Shown one piece after another: positions 27,451-36,144 of a DNA stretch of 64,000 bases. Origin of the DNA: Cyanobacterium aponinum PCC 10605 (lineage in GTDB: Bacteria; Cyanobacteriota; Cyanobacteriia; Cyanobacteriales; Cyanobacteriaceae). Numbering within the stretch: the first letter of the stretch is position 1; each line of letters begins with the position of its first letter. The DNA is taken from contig NC_019776.1 in the NCBI RefSeq assembly GCF_000317675.1, positions 2,852,001 to 2,916,000 on the forward strand. The letters run 5' to 3'. The notes under the pieces were generated by a model. That model worked only from the letters and a program-made list of their open reading frames with translations, did not search any database and had not been told where the DNA came from. The translations under genes were made by a program, and so were the position numbers.

Positions 27451-27828
27451 ATGTCCAATATTGAAAAATTGCAACCTGCTAATAAAGATGATACAAAAAT
27501 GTATCTGCCTTTTTACAATAAAGAGCAACAAGAAATCTTGCCTTATGCTTTGAGTCTATATCAACAAGGATACTTAGAGGGAGAAAGAATCATTGAAGGA
27601 CAACAGAGTATTCCTTTTGTAGCTATTTGGTATGTTTCTAGGCTTCCTTATGAAATAACGAGATGCAGAATTCAGTTTGAAGGAAGTGCCGAGTTGAGCT
27701 ACGAAGTCAACTTATCTAACTCAGAATTTATTCAGTATCTAATCTTGCTCATCAAAAATTTTAAACAATCTCGGCAAACAGATTTCTCTCAGAAATTTTA
27801 TCGCAAATTACTCCGCCTTGATGAGTAA
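27451..27828 (+). CDS. EbsA-like protein (type IV pilus biogenesis), conserved cyanobacterial
   Basis: 125 residues. LQPANKDDTKMYLPFYNKEQQEILPYALSLYQQGYLEGER is followed by IPFVAIWYVSRLPYEITRCRIQFEG and LSNSEFIQYLILLIKNF. This matches my recollection of EbsA, the cyanobacterial protein that joins the PilB-Hfq complex at the pilus base. No signal or membrane segment, so cytosolic. It lies 131 bp upstream of psbA on the same strand, but psbA has its own promoter. The family name comes from memory and needs an alignment. Confidence 0.6.
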   Translation: MSNIEKLQPANKDDTKMYLPFYNKEQQEILPYALSLYQQGYLEGERIIEGQQSIPFVAIWYVSRLPYEITRCRIQFEGSAELSYEVNLSNSEFIQYLILLIKNFKQSRQTDFSQKFYRKLLRLDE

Positions 27829-27863
27829 TAGAAAAAAAATTTTCAAAAAAAACTGAAAACCCC

Positions 27864-27959
27864 TTGACAAAACTTCATAAAAACGTTAATATTTTGCTAT
27901 AGTGAGAAATCACTTAATTCATAACGTACCTCGAAAAATCATACATAAGTAATCATAAG
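27864..27959 (+). promoter_or_regulatory. psbA promoter and leader
   Basis: A TTGACA box (27864-27869) and a TATAGT box (27898-27903, extended as TTGCTATAGT) precede psbA. Their 28-bp spacing is too long for one sigma-70 promoter, so the -10 is probably used with another -35-like hexamer (TTCATA, 27874-27879, 18-bp spacer). Transcription would begin near 27910, giving a leader of about 50 nt ending CATAAG just before the ATG. Confidence 0.55.
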
Positions 27960-29030
27960 ATGACTACCACTTTACAGCAACAACAACAGCTTTCCGCATG
28001 GGAGCAGTTCTGTCAGTGGATCACTTCTACCAACAACCGTTTATATGTAGGTTGGTTTGGTGTATTGATGATCCCTTGTTTATTAACTGCAACCACTTGT
28101 TTCATCATCGCTTTCATCGCAGCTCCTCCCGTTGATATTGACGGTATTCGTGAGCCTGTAGCTGGTTCTTTATTATACGGTAACAACATCATCTCTGGTG
28201 CAGTTGTTCCTTCTTCCAACGCTATTGGTTTACACTTCTATCCTATCTGGGAAGCAGCTTCCTTAGATGAGTGGTTATACAACGGTGGTCCTTACCAATT
28301 GGTAGTATTCCACTTCTTGATCGGTGTATTTTGCTACATGGGTCGTCAGTGGGAATTATCTTACCGTTTAGGTATGCGTCCTTGGATCTGTGTTGCTTAC
28401 TCTGCACCTGTATCTGCGGCTACTGCTGTATTCTTAATCTACCCCATTGGACAAGGTTCTTTCTCTGATGGTATGCCTTTAGGTATCTCTGGAACTTTCA
28501 ACTTCATGTTTGTGTTCCAAGCTGAGCATAACATCTTAATGCACCCCTTCCATATGCTTGGTGTAGCTGGTGTATTTGGTGGATCTTTATTCTCTGCGAT
28601 GCACGGTTCTTTAGTAACTTCTTCCTTAGTGCGTGAAACCACTGAAACCGAATCTCAAAACTACGGTTACAAATTCGGTCAAGAAGAAGAAACCTACAAC
28701 ATCGTAGCAGCTCACGGCTATTTCGGTCGTTTGATCTTCCAATATGCTTCATTCAACAACAGCCGTGCGTTACACTTCTTCTTAGGTGCATGGCCTGTAA
28801 TCGGTATTTGGTTCACAGCAATGGGAATCTCTACCATGGCATTCAACTTAAATGGTTTCAACTTCAACCAGTCTATCTTAGATAGCCAAGGTCATGTAAT
28901 TGGAACTTGGGCAGACGTATTAAACCGTGCAAACATCGGTATCGAAGTAATGCACGAGCGTAATGCTCACAACTTCCCCTTAGACTTAGCAAGTGCAGAG
29001 CCTGTATCTGCTCCTGTAATCAACGGATAA
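27960..29030 (+). CDS. psbA: Photosystem II reaction-centre protein D1
   Basis: Thylakoid membrane protein holding P680, the Mn4CaO5 cluster and the QB site. All key residues are present: Tyr161, Asp170, His190, His198, Ser264, His332, Glu333, His337, Asp342 and Ala344 (processing site). The 12-residue C-terminal extension ([12 protein letters not shown]) is removed after Ala344, and total length is 356. Residue 130 is Gln, the type seen in Synechococcus D1:1 and Synechocystis D1 rather than the high-light Glu130 form. Codon use is more GC-rich and selective than that of its neighbours, as expected for a very highly expressed gene. Confidence 0.99.
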   Translation: MTTTLQQQQQLSAWEQFCQWITSTNNRLYVGWFGVLMIPCLLTATTCFIIAFIAAPPVDIDGIREPVAGSLLYGNNIISGAVVPSSNAIGLHFYPIWEAASLDEWLYNGGPYQLVVFHFLIGVFCYMGRQWELSYRLGMRPWICVAYSAPVSAATAVFLIYPIGQGSFSDGMPLGISGTFNFMFVFQAEHNILMHPFHMLGVAGVFGGSLFSAMHGSLVTSSLVRETTETESQNYGYKFGQEEETYNIVAAHGYFGRLIFQYASFNNSRALHFFLGAWPVIGIWFTAMGISTMAFNLNGFNFNQSILDSQGHVIGTWADVLNRANIGIEVMHERNAHNFPLDLASAEPVSAPVING

Positions 29031-29075
29031 GTTGTATAGGTTGAAAAACTAAAACAATTAAATAAATAATCAAAA

Positions 29076-29108
29076 GGCACTCTCTATTAAGTTAGGGGGT
29101 GTTTTTTG
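29076..29108 (+). terminator. Rho-independent terminator of psbA
   Basis: CACTCTC (29078-29084) pairs GGGGGTG (29095-29101) with G-U wobbles, and TTTTTT follows at 29102-29107. It lies about 50 bp after the psbA stop. Confidence 0.7.
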
Positions 29109-29156
29109 TTGTGTGTTACTATAACATTAGTTTCGATCGCATGGAGAAATATAATA

Positions 29157-29732
29157 ATGACTGCTTATACTATTAACTTTGATGTAATTTCTACCATTGA
29201 TGATGAAAAATTTTACCAGCTTTGTCGTCATAATCCCGAATTAAAATTGGAAAAAAATCAAAAAGGAGAGCTAGTTATTATGTCACCTACTGGGGGAGAA
29301 ACTGGGAAAAAAAATTCTGAATTAAATGCTGATTTTGTCATTTGGAATCGACAAAAAAAATTAGGATATATATTTGATTCTTCCACCTGTTTTAAACTAC
29401 CAAAAGGTAGTAATCGCTCTCCCGATGTAGCATATATTCAAAAAGAAAGATGGGATAATTTAAAAGAAGAAGAAAGGATAAAATTTCCTCCTTTAGCACC
29501 TGATTTTGTTTTAGAGTTAATATCAAAAACAGACTCATTAAAAGATACTCAGGAGAAAATGCAGGAATATATTGATAACGGCGTAAAATTAGGATGGTTA
29601 ATTAATCCTGAAAAAAAAGAAGTTGAAATATATCGTCAAGAAGGAGAAAAAGAAGTTTTAAATAATCCTAAAATTTTATCAGGAGAAGATATTTTACCTG
29701 ATTTTACTTTAGATTTAACTGAGATTTTTTAG
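29157..29732 (+). CDS. Uma2-family PD-(D/E)XK endonuclease-like protein (DUF820)
   Basis: Start at 29157 (MTAYTINFDVI), because the longer frame overlaps the psbA terminator. 191 residues. LVIMSPTGGETGKKNSELNADF and FDSSTCFKLPKGSNRSPDVAYI carry the fold's Asp, and PPLAPDFVLELISKTD the Glu. KMQEYIDNGVKLGWLINPEKKEVEIYR closes the core. Dozens of paralogues are typical of cyanobacterial genomes; the function is unproven. It is bounded downstream by a strong hairpin. Confidence 0.85.
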   Translation: MTAYTINFDVISTIDDEKFYQLCRHNPELKLEKNQKGELVIMSPTGGETGKKNSELNADFVIWNRQKKLGYIFDSSTCFKLPKGSNRSPDVAYIQKERWDNLKEEERIKFPPLAPDFVLELISKTDSLKDTQEKMQEYIDNGVKLGWLINPEKKEVEIYRQEGEKEVLNNPKILSGEDILPDFTLDLTEIF

Positions 29733-29774
29733 TTTTATAATTCCCGTTTATGTTACCATTAAATGTAAATGTAG

Positions 29775-29816
29775 ATGCGATCACGAAGTGGCAGGCTACG
29801 CCTGATCGCATTTTTT
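29775..29816. terminator. Bidirectional hairpin between convergent genes
   Basis: ATGCGATCA (29775-29783) pairs perfectly with TGATCGCAT (29803-29811) and a run of Ts follows. It sits between the convergent genes ending at 29732 and 29848. Confidence 0.75.
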
Positions 29817-29847
29817 GTGGTAAGCTCTTTAGAGCTTTGATTACTTC

Positions 29848-30762
29848 TCAATCCGCAGGTAACAAATACAATTCTGAAGGGGTATTCTCATCAGGCAAAA
29901 TCTCCTTACTGCTTTTCAGGTTACGACTTTCGCACAAATCCGCAAAGGCTTCTAAACTCTCCAATCTTGCCAATAATTCGCTTAAACTGTCTAAATATTC
30001 AGCTATGGCAATCTGTTTTTGTATCCATGATTTAGGGTATCTTTCTTGGGCGTAAGACATTTCAAATTCAACATTTGCCTCATTTTTTTTGCGTCTTAGT
30101 TGATCCCGATCTAAACTAAGATCACTAGGGGAAATATCCTTAATTCTGGTAACTCTTTCGGGGGTGATATATTCTGCAAAGGGAGAAGCCGAAAAACGAT
30201 ACGCCGTTGACAATGACGAATTACCCTCTTTTATCAGGCTATTACTCCAATTATGAGCGACAGTTTTAAACTTCTCTACCTCCTCCCTTAACATTCCCTT
30301 TGCTTCCTGATGTTGCCCCATTTGTAACAGTAAATGCGCTTCGGTGACGGTAGCAACCGCCCATCCTTGAATCGATACATCACTATTTAACAGCAATTCA
30401 GCCTCTAATTCTGGGGTTGACTGCATCGCCTGACTACTTAAAAATAAACGAGTATTGGTAGCGGTTTTTAAAGCTAATCGGGGAGATTCATCGGGAAACA
30501 ATCTTAAAACTTCTAATTCTGCTTGTAAAGTAGTGATTTCTTTAATTAACATCGCTTTATGAATGTTAGAAATTGCTTTCCCTAGATTTTCCTGTTTTTC
30601 TCGACTATCCCGCACCAATAAATATAAATAAACTAATTGCCCAGAAATATCATCTAAGCGACTATTAACATCATTAAATCCTTGTGCCATAGTTTCTTGA
30701 AGTTTATTAATAGACTTTTGCATCTGATCGAGTTTGTAACCCATATAAGCAAAACCTGCCAC
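29848..30762 (-). CDS. Protein of unknown function with coiled-coil N-terminus, probably 5'-truncated
   Basis: 304 residues from a GTG at 30762 (MAGFAYMGYKLDQMQKSINKLQETMAQGF). The start of the frame looks like the end of a membrane segment followed by a coiled coil; the rest is helical, with no domain I recognise. In the neighbouring frame just upstream, LTQIAEGASVLTLG is encoded at about 30768-30809 and would flow into this protein if one G of the GGGG run near 30770 were missing. So a single-base frameshift may have cut the N-terminus. No ATG opens either version. It converges with the Uma2 gene. Confidence 0.55.
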   Translation of the reverse strand: MAGFAYMGYKLDQMQKSINKLQETMAQGFNDVNSRLDDISGQLVYLYLLVRDSREKQENLGKAISNIHKAMLIKEITTLQAELEVLRLFPDESPRLALKTATNTRLFLSSQAMQSTPELEAELLLNSDVSIQGWAVATVTEAHLLLQMGQHQEAKGMLREEVEKFKTVAHNWSNSLIKEGNSSLSTAYRFSASPFAEYITPERVTRIKDISPSDLSLDRDQLRRKKNEANVEFEMSYAQERYPKSWIQKQIAIAEYLDSLSELLARLESLEAFADLCESRNLKSSKEILPDENTPSELYLLPAD

Positions 30763-30824
30763 ACTTATCCCCTAAAGTTAGCACACTTGCCCCCTCCGCA
30801 ATTTGGGTTAACAGTACCCAATTT

Positions 30825-31085
30825 TTATTTTATATCTATTAATTGAGTAAGTATTTTAGCTACTTTAGTGTCTAAATCTTCAATTAAAGAATGATGAGGA
30901 ATATTTAATTTTTCTAAAATTTCAGCAAATTTCATAAATCCATTTTCCGCTCTTAATTCTACCCAATTAACTCCTAAAATATCCGCTTGTTGTTTGTTTA
31001 AATCTGATAGTTTATCCGCCACAAAAATATTGCTTTCTCTGGCAAAAATTGCATCGGCACTTTCTGGATTTCCTTTCCCCATCAA
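30825..31085 (-). CDS. C-terminal remnant resembling a restriction endonuclease
   Basis: The 86-residue frame begins at a TTG (31085), but open coding continues upstream as SEKYYRCEVKLMGKGNPESADA with no ATG. A start at ATT (31118-31116), overlapping the previous stop as TAATT, would give about 98 residues; relatives probably have TAATG there. EVKLMGKGNPES followed by SNIFVADKLSDLNKQQADILGVNWVELR looks like the E-x-K half of a PD-(D/E)XK restriction enzyme, with the preceding Asp-bearing half absent. Identity is uncertain. Last gene of a tightly packed block with 31118-31336 and 31333-32295. Confidence 0.4.
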   Translation of the reverse strand: MMGKGNPESADAIFARESNIFVADKLSDLNKQQADILGVNWVELRAENGFMKFAEILEKLNIPHHSLIEDLDTKVAKILTQLIDIK

Positions 31086-31117
31086 TTTAACTTCACAACG
31101 ATAATATTTTTCACTAA

Positions 31118-31336
31118 TTATTCTTCCTCTTGAATAAATAAACCTTCAAAAGTATCTGAATATTCATAAACCTCTATTAAATTACCATCAAAATAACTAT
31201 CATCTTCAAAGCTAACTACTATCCAACGCCATTGTTCTATATCATTAATAACACATTTGACAGGCTTTAAAAAAACTCCCGTTGCAAATATTGTGTCACT
31301 GGTTTTAAATTGTGATTTAGATTGATTAATATTCAT
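31118..31336 (-). CDS. Small protein of unknown function, middle of a putative defence block
   Basis: 72 residues, no recognised domain. Predicted beta-rich (FKTSDTIFATGVFLKPVKCVI, then WRWIVVSFEDDSYFDGNLIEVYEYSD). Its ATG overlaps the upstream stop by 4 bp (ATGA, 31333-31336) and its own stop overlaps the next frame, so the three genes are translationally coupled. Confidence 0.5.
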   Translation of the reverse strand: MNINQSKSQFKTSDTIFATGVFLKPVKCVINDIEQWRWIVVSFEDDSYFDGNLIEVYEYSDTFEGLFIQEEE

Positions 31337-32295
31337 AAGTTTAAAAAATCCTGTTGTAGTTTACTAAAATTTTTTACTGATTCAAAAAAGCTATCTAATT
31401 CATCATAATTTTTAAATATAAATTCTTTATTTAGTTTTCTAAAAGGGCTTTTATTCACCTCTTTATCAAACTTGTTTCTACTATTCTCATTAGCAATGAT
31501 AAACATTTTAACTCTTAATTTATGAATTTGATATAATCTTAATAAACCTTTGGTTATATCTGTTGTATGTTCTACCTCAAAAGCATGAGTAGGATAACCT
31601 TCTTCATCAAACCAGATAACATCAATATATTTTACAGTATTAATACTCAAACTGGGAATTGCACCTTCAGGAATTTGTTTTTCAGAACATAATTCTCCTA
31701 ACGTTTTATTAAAAATTTCACTTTTTTTTGATTGATCAGGAGTATAAGTACGATAGTTTAAATAACTTCCTATTAATAATAATTTTGCTTGAATATCCGA
31801 ATGAGTAAATTGATGATTAGATTGAATTTCTATATTAATGATTTTAGCAATTTCTTTTAAACGACTCAAGTATTTTTTATTTTGTTCCAAATCAATTTTT
31901 GTTATTTCATTACAATAAAAATCTGGAACTTCTTTTAAATATAATCCATTTCCTGTTAATATAAAATGGAACTGGTAGGAATTCTTTTTTGTTTTAATTA
32001 ATTTATCTTTATATTTAATAAATTCTATTAATGAACCAGCAAAAATATCTATTCTAGTTTCATATTTTTTTGCAATAATGAAAACACTTTCTTGTTCTAA
32101 GTCTTTTAGTGTTTCCATTATATTTGAATTAATACCATGCCAATCATCCGTTCCTCCAGAGACTAAATATAATAATCCATTTTCATCTTTAAACAGTTTT
32201 CTAAATCTATTAACAGGAGTAATTTTTGTTTGTTGTATTTTTTCTAAGGTTTCTATAACTAATTTTCGATCTTTTTCTGTAAATTTTGATGTCAT
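31333..32295 (-). CDS. Candidate restriction-type nuclease (PD-(D/E)XK-like)
   Basis: 320 residues. The C-terminal third reads SINTVKYIDVIWFDEEGYPTHAFEVEHTTDITKGLLRLYQI, then KMFIIAN: an Asp followed by E-x-E on the next strand, the topology of a PD-(D/E)XK nuclease with a non-standard third residue. The N-terminal 180 residues are mixed alpha/beta, perhaps a target-recognition part. Its position between a HEAT-domain methyltransferase remnant and the coupled small genes suggests the restriction part of an R-M system. The family name is not recognised; the nuclease fold is inference. Confidence 0.5.
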   Translation of the reverse strand: MTSKFTEKDRKLVIETLEKIQQTKITPVNRFRKLFKDENGLLYLVSGGTDDWHGINSNIMETLKDLEQESVFIIAKKYETRIDIFAGSLIEFIKYKDKLIKTKKNSYQFHFILTGNGLYLKEVPDFYCNEITKIDLEQNKKYLSRLKEIAKIINIEIQSNHQFTHSDIQAKLLLIGSYLNYRTYTPDQSKKSEIFNKTLGELCSEKQIPEGAIPSLSINTVKYIDVIWFDEEGYPTHAFEVEHTTDITKGLLRLYQIHKLRVKMFIIANENSRNKFDKEVNKSPFRKLNKEFIFKNYDELDSFFESVKNFSKLQQDFLNL

Positions 32296-32320
32296 AGTTT
32301 GATATAAAAAATAATATTTG

Positions 32321-33004
32321 TTAAATTCTTATAGGTAATGATGATTTATGTTGCACGAATCCATCAATTCCATTAACAACTACATTTTTAAGAAATTCAT
32401 AAGTTTTAGTATGAGGTAATTTACTTTTATTATTTTCTTCGTTAGAAAAATATTTTTTATATATGGCAGTTCTTACCATTTCATTTGGATGATTAATTAA
32501 TTTTTTTAGTTCTTGAGATACTTTTTTAATGTCATCAAAAATAATCAAGCTACGGATTGCTTGACATACAATTTTTGGATCTTCATCTTCTAAAACAGAT
32601 AAAAGAAAATCAACGTTTTTTAAATCTCTTTGTCTTCCTATTGTTGAAATTATTTCTCTCTTAACAATAGTTTCTTTTTCCTCTTGGAAAAGTTTTTTAA
32701 AATAATCTAAATTATATTTATAAGCTAATTTACCAATAGTTTTTATTACATTAACTCTTACTTGTTTATTAGGATGATTTAATAAATTAAATAAAAATTT
32801 TCCATCAAAATCTGAAGGTAGTTTTCCTAAATTTTCTAGAATAAAATTAATTGTTGATACATCATTTTGTTTAGAAATTAAATTACCTATTTCATTACTA
32901 TTTTCAATTTTTAAACTAGAAATTAACTCTTTACTAATGATCATAAGTTGATTTATATTGTTTAGTATCAAATTTGATTGTAGCTTATTTTCTGATAACG
33001 ACAA
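32321..33004 (-). pseudogene. HEAT-repeat N-terminus of a DNA methyltransferase, catalytic part lost
   Basis: 227 residues beginning at a TTG (33004). Residues 60-190 contain four or five HEAT repeats (LLNHPNKQVRVNVIKTIGKL, FLLSVLEDEDPKIVCQAIRSL, LINHPNEMVRTAIYKKYF). The tail PHTKTYEFLKNVVVNG is where, in HEAT-fused N4/N6 DNA methylases as I remember them, the SAM-dependent domain starts (VVVNGD...TSPPYYNARD). Here it jumps to IDGFVQHKSSLPIRI and stops, resembling a downstream methylase segment (GFxQHRKPLAY). I infer a large internal deletion. The 5' end overlaps the dynamin-like fragment by 37 bp. Confidence 0.5.
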
Positions 33005-33879
33005 AAATCAACATTAATTACTTTTAATGATGGAAGATTTAACTGCTCTTGTATTTCCTTTTTTAAGTGTTGTAAACGCACATCAAGAGGCTTATCATCC
33101 GAACCCCGTTGATCAACTCGGTTTAAAATAAAGATCATAGAATCCGTGCGCCCTTGTAGATATTCAACGACTTTTTTTAATTCCGTTAATAATTTTTGGC
33201 GATGTTGCTCATCTACCTGCATATAATCTAAAGCAACTAAACTAAAAGCCTTACCCACCAATGGCTGAAGAATAGCTAAATTTGTTTTATCTTGTACGGA
33301 TTTAAGTCCGGGTAAGTCCAAAAACTCAACATTAATCCCCTCTGGTAATCCCGATAAATTAGCATCACAGGCAGGGAGTAAGGGAATATGGGCGGTGATT
33401 TGAGGGGCGATATATTCTTTCTTTTTCCTTGCTTCATGATAGCTGTGCATAGCGATTTGGATGCGATCGTAAAGCTCTCGATCGTTTATATCAGTCCATT
33501 CTCCCGTTTCCCACACGGCGTTTTCTGTGGCTTCTATGACTAAGGTGCGATCGACCGAATGCTTTAAGGTTAAGACACCGCCACTCATTTCTCCTGCTTC
33601 CATGGGGGCAATTCTACGCCCCATTAAGGCATTGACGATGGTAGATTTTCCTGAAGAAGTAGTGCCGATCGTAGCAATGCGAAAGGAAGGATTTGCAAGG
33701 CGTTGGGTGGCTTCCTTGTAGGCTTGTTGGAAATCCTGTAAACGAGCTTTAATGGCTTCATCGTTGAAAACATCAGGGGAGAGATTAACCAATTCGGAGA
33801 CGGCATTACCTAACCTTTGTAGATTCTCTCTAGCTTGGTTGAGTTGTGCCTGAATATCTGGAGATTGTGGTTTTTCCAT
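32968..33879 (-). pseudogene. Dynamin-like GTPase, truncated after the G domain
   Basis: 303 residues. GTTSSGKST (G1, about residues 72-80), a Thr-bearing switch near SGGVLTL, DLPGLKS (G3) and NRVDQ (G4) define a dynamin-superfamily G domain. Bacterial relatives usually carry a further 200 or more residues of stalk and membrane-binding helices, which are missing: the reading frame runs into DFCRYQKISYNQI and stops inside the methyltransferase remnant. The breakpoint near 33000 suggests that acquisition of the restriction block cut the gene. A shorter functional GTPase is possible but less likely. Confidence 0.65.
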
Positions 33880-33990
33880 AAAGTGGAGTGTGAAAACACA
33901 ATGATAATTTTTCCTTGTATCTAAATTATCAGTGCCTTTTTCTGAGTTTATGCAAATTTCAAGAATATTTTTATAAAGTAGCGAGTATTC

Positions 33991-34160
33991 TTACCAGAGT
34001 TTGAGGTAAAACTTTCTTGTTGTGATGGGAAAGGGAGAAACCCCTGTATCTCCCCTAAAAAGGGCAAACCCCCCTTTCTCCTCCCTCGAGAGGGGGGAGG
34101 GGAAAAGTCATAAAAATTGACAAAAAAACTTATGCTTATTGATTTTTTCTTTTCAATCTT
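33991..34160. repeat. Dispersed composite repeat between the GTPase fragment and pstB
   Basis: GGGAAAGGGAGAAACCCCTG..., GGGCAAACCCCCCTTT...CTCGAG, and a tail AAAAAACTTATGCTTATTGA. The first and last parts recur at 55048-55175, and the middle part at 7024 and 57511. The whole 314-bp spacer 33880-34193 holds no gene. Confidence 0.75.
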
Positions 34161-34193
34161 TTAACTGACTCATTAAATGTTATAAATAAGAGC

Positions 34194-35012
34194 TTAACCA
34201 AATCTACCGCTAACATAATCTCTTGTAGCTTCTTCACGGGGATCACTAAAGATTTTTTCAGTGCGATCGAACTCTACCAAATAACCAATTTTATTACCCT
34301 TGTCCCCAATGGCTTCGGCATTAAAAAATGCCGTCATATCTGCAACTCTGGTAGCCTGTTGCATATTATGAGTAACAATAACAATGGTATAGTTTTCTTT
34401 AAGTTCGTGCATTAGTTCCTCAATTTTTAAAGTGGAAATGGGGTCTAAAGCAGAACAAGGCTCATCCATTAAGACTACCTCTGGTTGAGCGGCAATAGTA
34501 CGAGCAATACAAAGCCTTTGCTGTTGCCCCCCTGATAGAGAAAAGCCGCTTTCTCCTAACTTATCTTTAACTTCATCCCACAATACAGCACGACGTAGAG
34601 AAGTTTCTACTAACTCGTCCATATCTCCTTTATAACCGTTGACTCTAGCACCATAGGCGATATTATCATAAATAGTTTTTGGGAAGGGATTAGGACGTTG
34701 AAACACCATACCAATTCTTTTTCTCACTTCCACAGGATCAATATCTTTATGGTACAAATCCTGTCCGTGATAGGTAACTCTACCTTTTAACTTAAAGGAA
34801 CTAATTAAGTCGTTGAGACGGTTTAAACATCTCAAAATAGTACTTTTACCACATCCAGAAGGACCAATAAAAGCAGTAATTTGATTTTTGGCAATGTCTA
34901 AGTTTACCCCTCTAACGGCTTTATAATTACCATAGTATATATCTACATCCCTTAGTTGCAATACGGGTTCTTGTTGTTGATAGTCTTCTTGATTCTTGTA
35001 AGATTCTTCCAT
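34194..35012 (-). CDS. pstB: Phosphate ABC transporter ATP-binding protein
   Basis: ATPase of the high-affinity phosphate importer PstSCAB. Walker [10 protein letters not shown] (50-58), Q-loop region VFQRPNPFP (PstB-specific), signature [14 protein letters not shown], Walker [14 protein letters not shown], and switch His in VTHNMQQA. 272 residues, typical. Last gene of the pst operon, 74 bp after pstA. The short N-terminal extension ([10 protein letters not shown]) is common. Confidence 0.98.
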   Translation of the reverse strand: MEESYKNQEDYQQQEPVLQLRDVDIYYGNYKAVRGVNLDIAKNQITAFIGPSGCGKSTILRCLNRLNDLISSFKLKGRVTYHGQDLYHKDIDPVEVRKRIGMVFQRPNPFPKTIYDNIAYGARVNGYKGDMDELVETSLRRAVLWDEVKDKLGESGFSLSGGQQQRLCIARTIAAQPEVVLMDEPCSALDPISTLKIEELMHELKENYTIVIVTHNMQQATRVADMTAFFNAEAIGDKGNKIGYLVEFDRTEKIFSDPREEATRDYVSGRFG

Positions 35013-35086
35013 TGTTTTTTCTCTCTAGTTAGGTTTTGGGTCATGGGAATTAAATTTTAGTGAATAATTCCCAATTTCTAATTGAA

Positions 35087-35971
35087 TTAATAGACTTGTT
35101 TACGGGTTGCGAAACGGGCAATAACACTTGTTGCCAATACTAAAAATACTAAAATTAATGATCCAGCCCATGCTAACTCTTGTTGAGGTTTAAAAGGTAA
35201 AATAGCAAAGTTATAAACTAATACCGATAGAGTGGCTATGGGTTCAAGTAAGCCTTGAAAAGAAACATTAGGCCAGAAATTAGAAAATAACGCCGTGAAA
35301 ATTAAGGGGGCTGTTTCTCCAGCCGCTCTGGCAATACCAAGAGTTACTCCAGTAACTATACCGGGTAAAGCCGCAGGTAATACTATTTTAATTACGGCTT
35401 GATAGTTATATGCCCCAACTCCTAAAGCCGCCCAACGCACTTCTTGAGGAACAATTTTTAAGGCTTCATCAGTAGTACGGATAATGGTAGGTAACATTAA
35501 AACTGCTAAAGCGACACCCCCAGCCACGGAGGAAAAACCAACAATGCGGGTGGAAACTAATAAACCAAAAGCAAAAACCCCCGCAATAATTGAGGGTACA
35601 CCACTTAAAACGTTAGTGGCAAAACGAATACCTAAAGCTAGTTTATTGTTACCGCTAAATTCTGATAAATAAACCGCCGCTAATACGCCGATGGGTACAG
35701 CAATAATGGTAGCTAGTCCTACTACCACCAAAGTTCCAATCAAAGCGTTGGCAATTCCTCCTTCACTTAATCCGGGTGGTGGAGGGAGTTGGGTAAATAA
35801 ATTGGTATTTAAACGACTAAAACCCTGAATAATTACAAAGTAAAGAACTGCAAATAAGGGTATAACGGTACAAATTAGACATAGAGCGGAAATTCCAGTC
35901 ATAATTGAGCCGACAATCGCTCTTTTACTCGATGGATTTCTTTTTAGACTACCAATAGTTGATACTGTCAT
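35087..35971 (-). CDS. pstA: Phosphate ABC transporter permease PstA
   Basis: 294 residues, six membrane helices. The inner-membrane permease pairs with PstC. Conserved EAA-type loop around EVRWAALGVGAYNYQAVIKIVLPAALPGIVTGVTLGIARAAGETAPLIFTALF. The binding-protein-dependent permease signature is unambiguous. It lies between pstC (173 bp upstream) and pstB. The spacer to pstC carries heptamer repeats. Confidence 0.97.
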   Translation of the reverse strand: MTVSTIGSLKRNPSSKRAIVGSIMTGISALCLICTVIPLFAVLYFVIIQGFSRLNTNLFTQLPPPPGLSEGGIANALIGTLVVVGLATIIAVPIGVLAAVYLSEFSGNNKLALGIRFATNVLSGVPSIIAGVFAFGLLVSTRIVGFSSVAGGVALAVLMLPTIIRTTDEALKIVPQEVRWAALGVGAYNYQAVIKIVLPAALPGIVTGVTLGIARAAGETAPLIFTALFSNFWPNVSFQGLLEPIATLSVLVYNFAILPFKPQQELAWAGSLILVFLVLATSVIARFATRKQVY

Positions 35972-36018
35972 AAAATATATTTTATAAAAATAGAAAGTTA
36001 CAATAAAAATTTAAAAAT

Positions 36019-36135
36019 TAAGGTGTCAGGTATCAGGTTGCAGGTGTCAGGTTTTAGATATTTTTTCACTCTCCCCACTTCCTACTTCCCACTCCCCTAC
36101 TTTTAAAAACTCCGAACCCCGAACCCTGAACTATG
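36019..36135. repeat. Heptamer repeats between pstC and pstA
   Basis: GGTGTCA-GGTATCA-GGTTGCA-GGTGTCA type units (36019-36055) and AACTCCG-AACCCCG-AACCCTG units (36109-36132), all 7 bp. Confidence 0.8.
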
Positions 36136-36144
36136 GAACTATGA

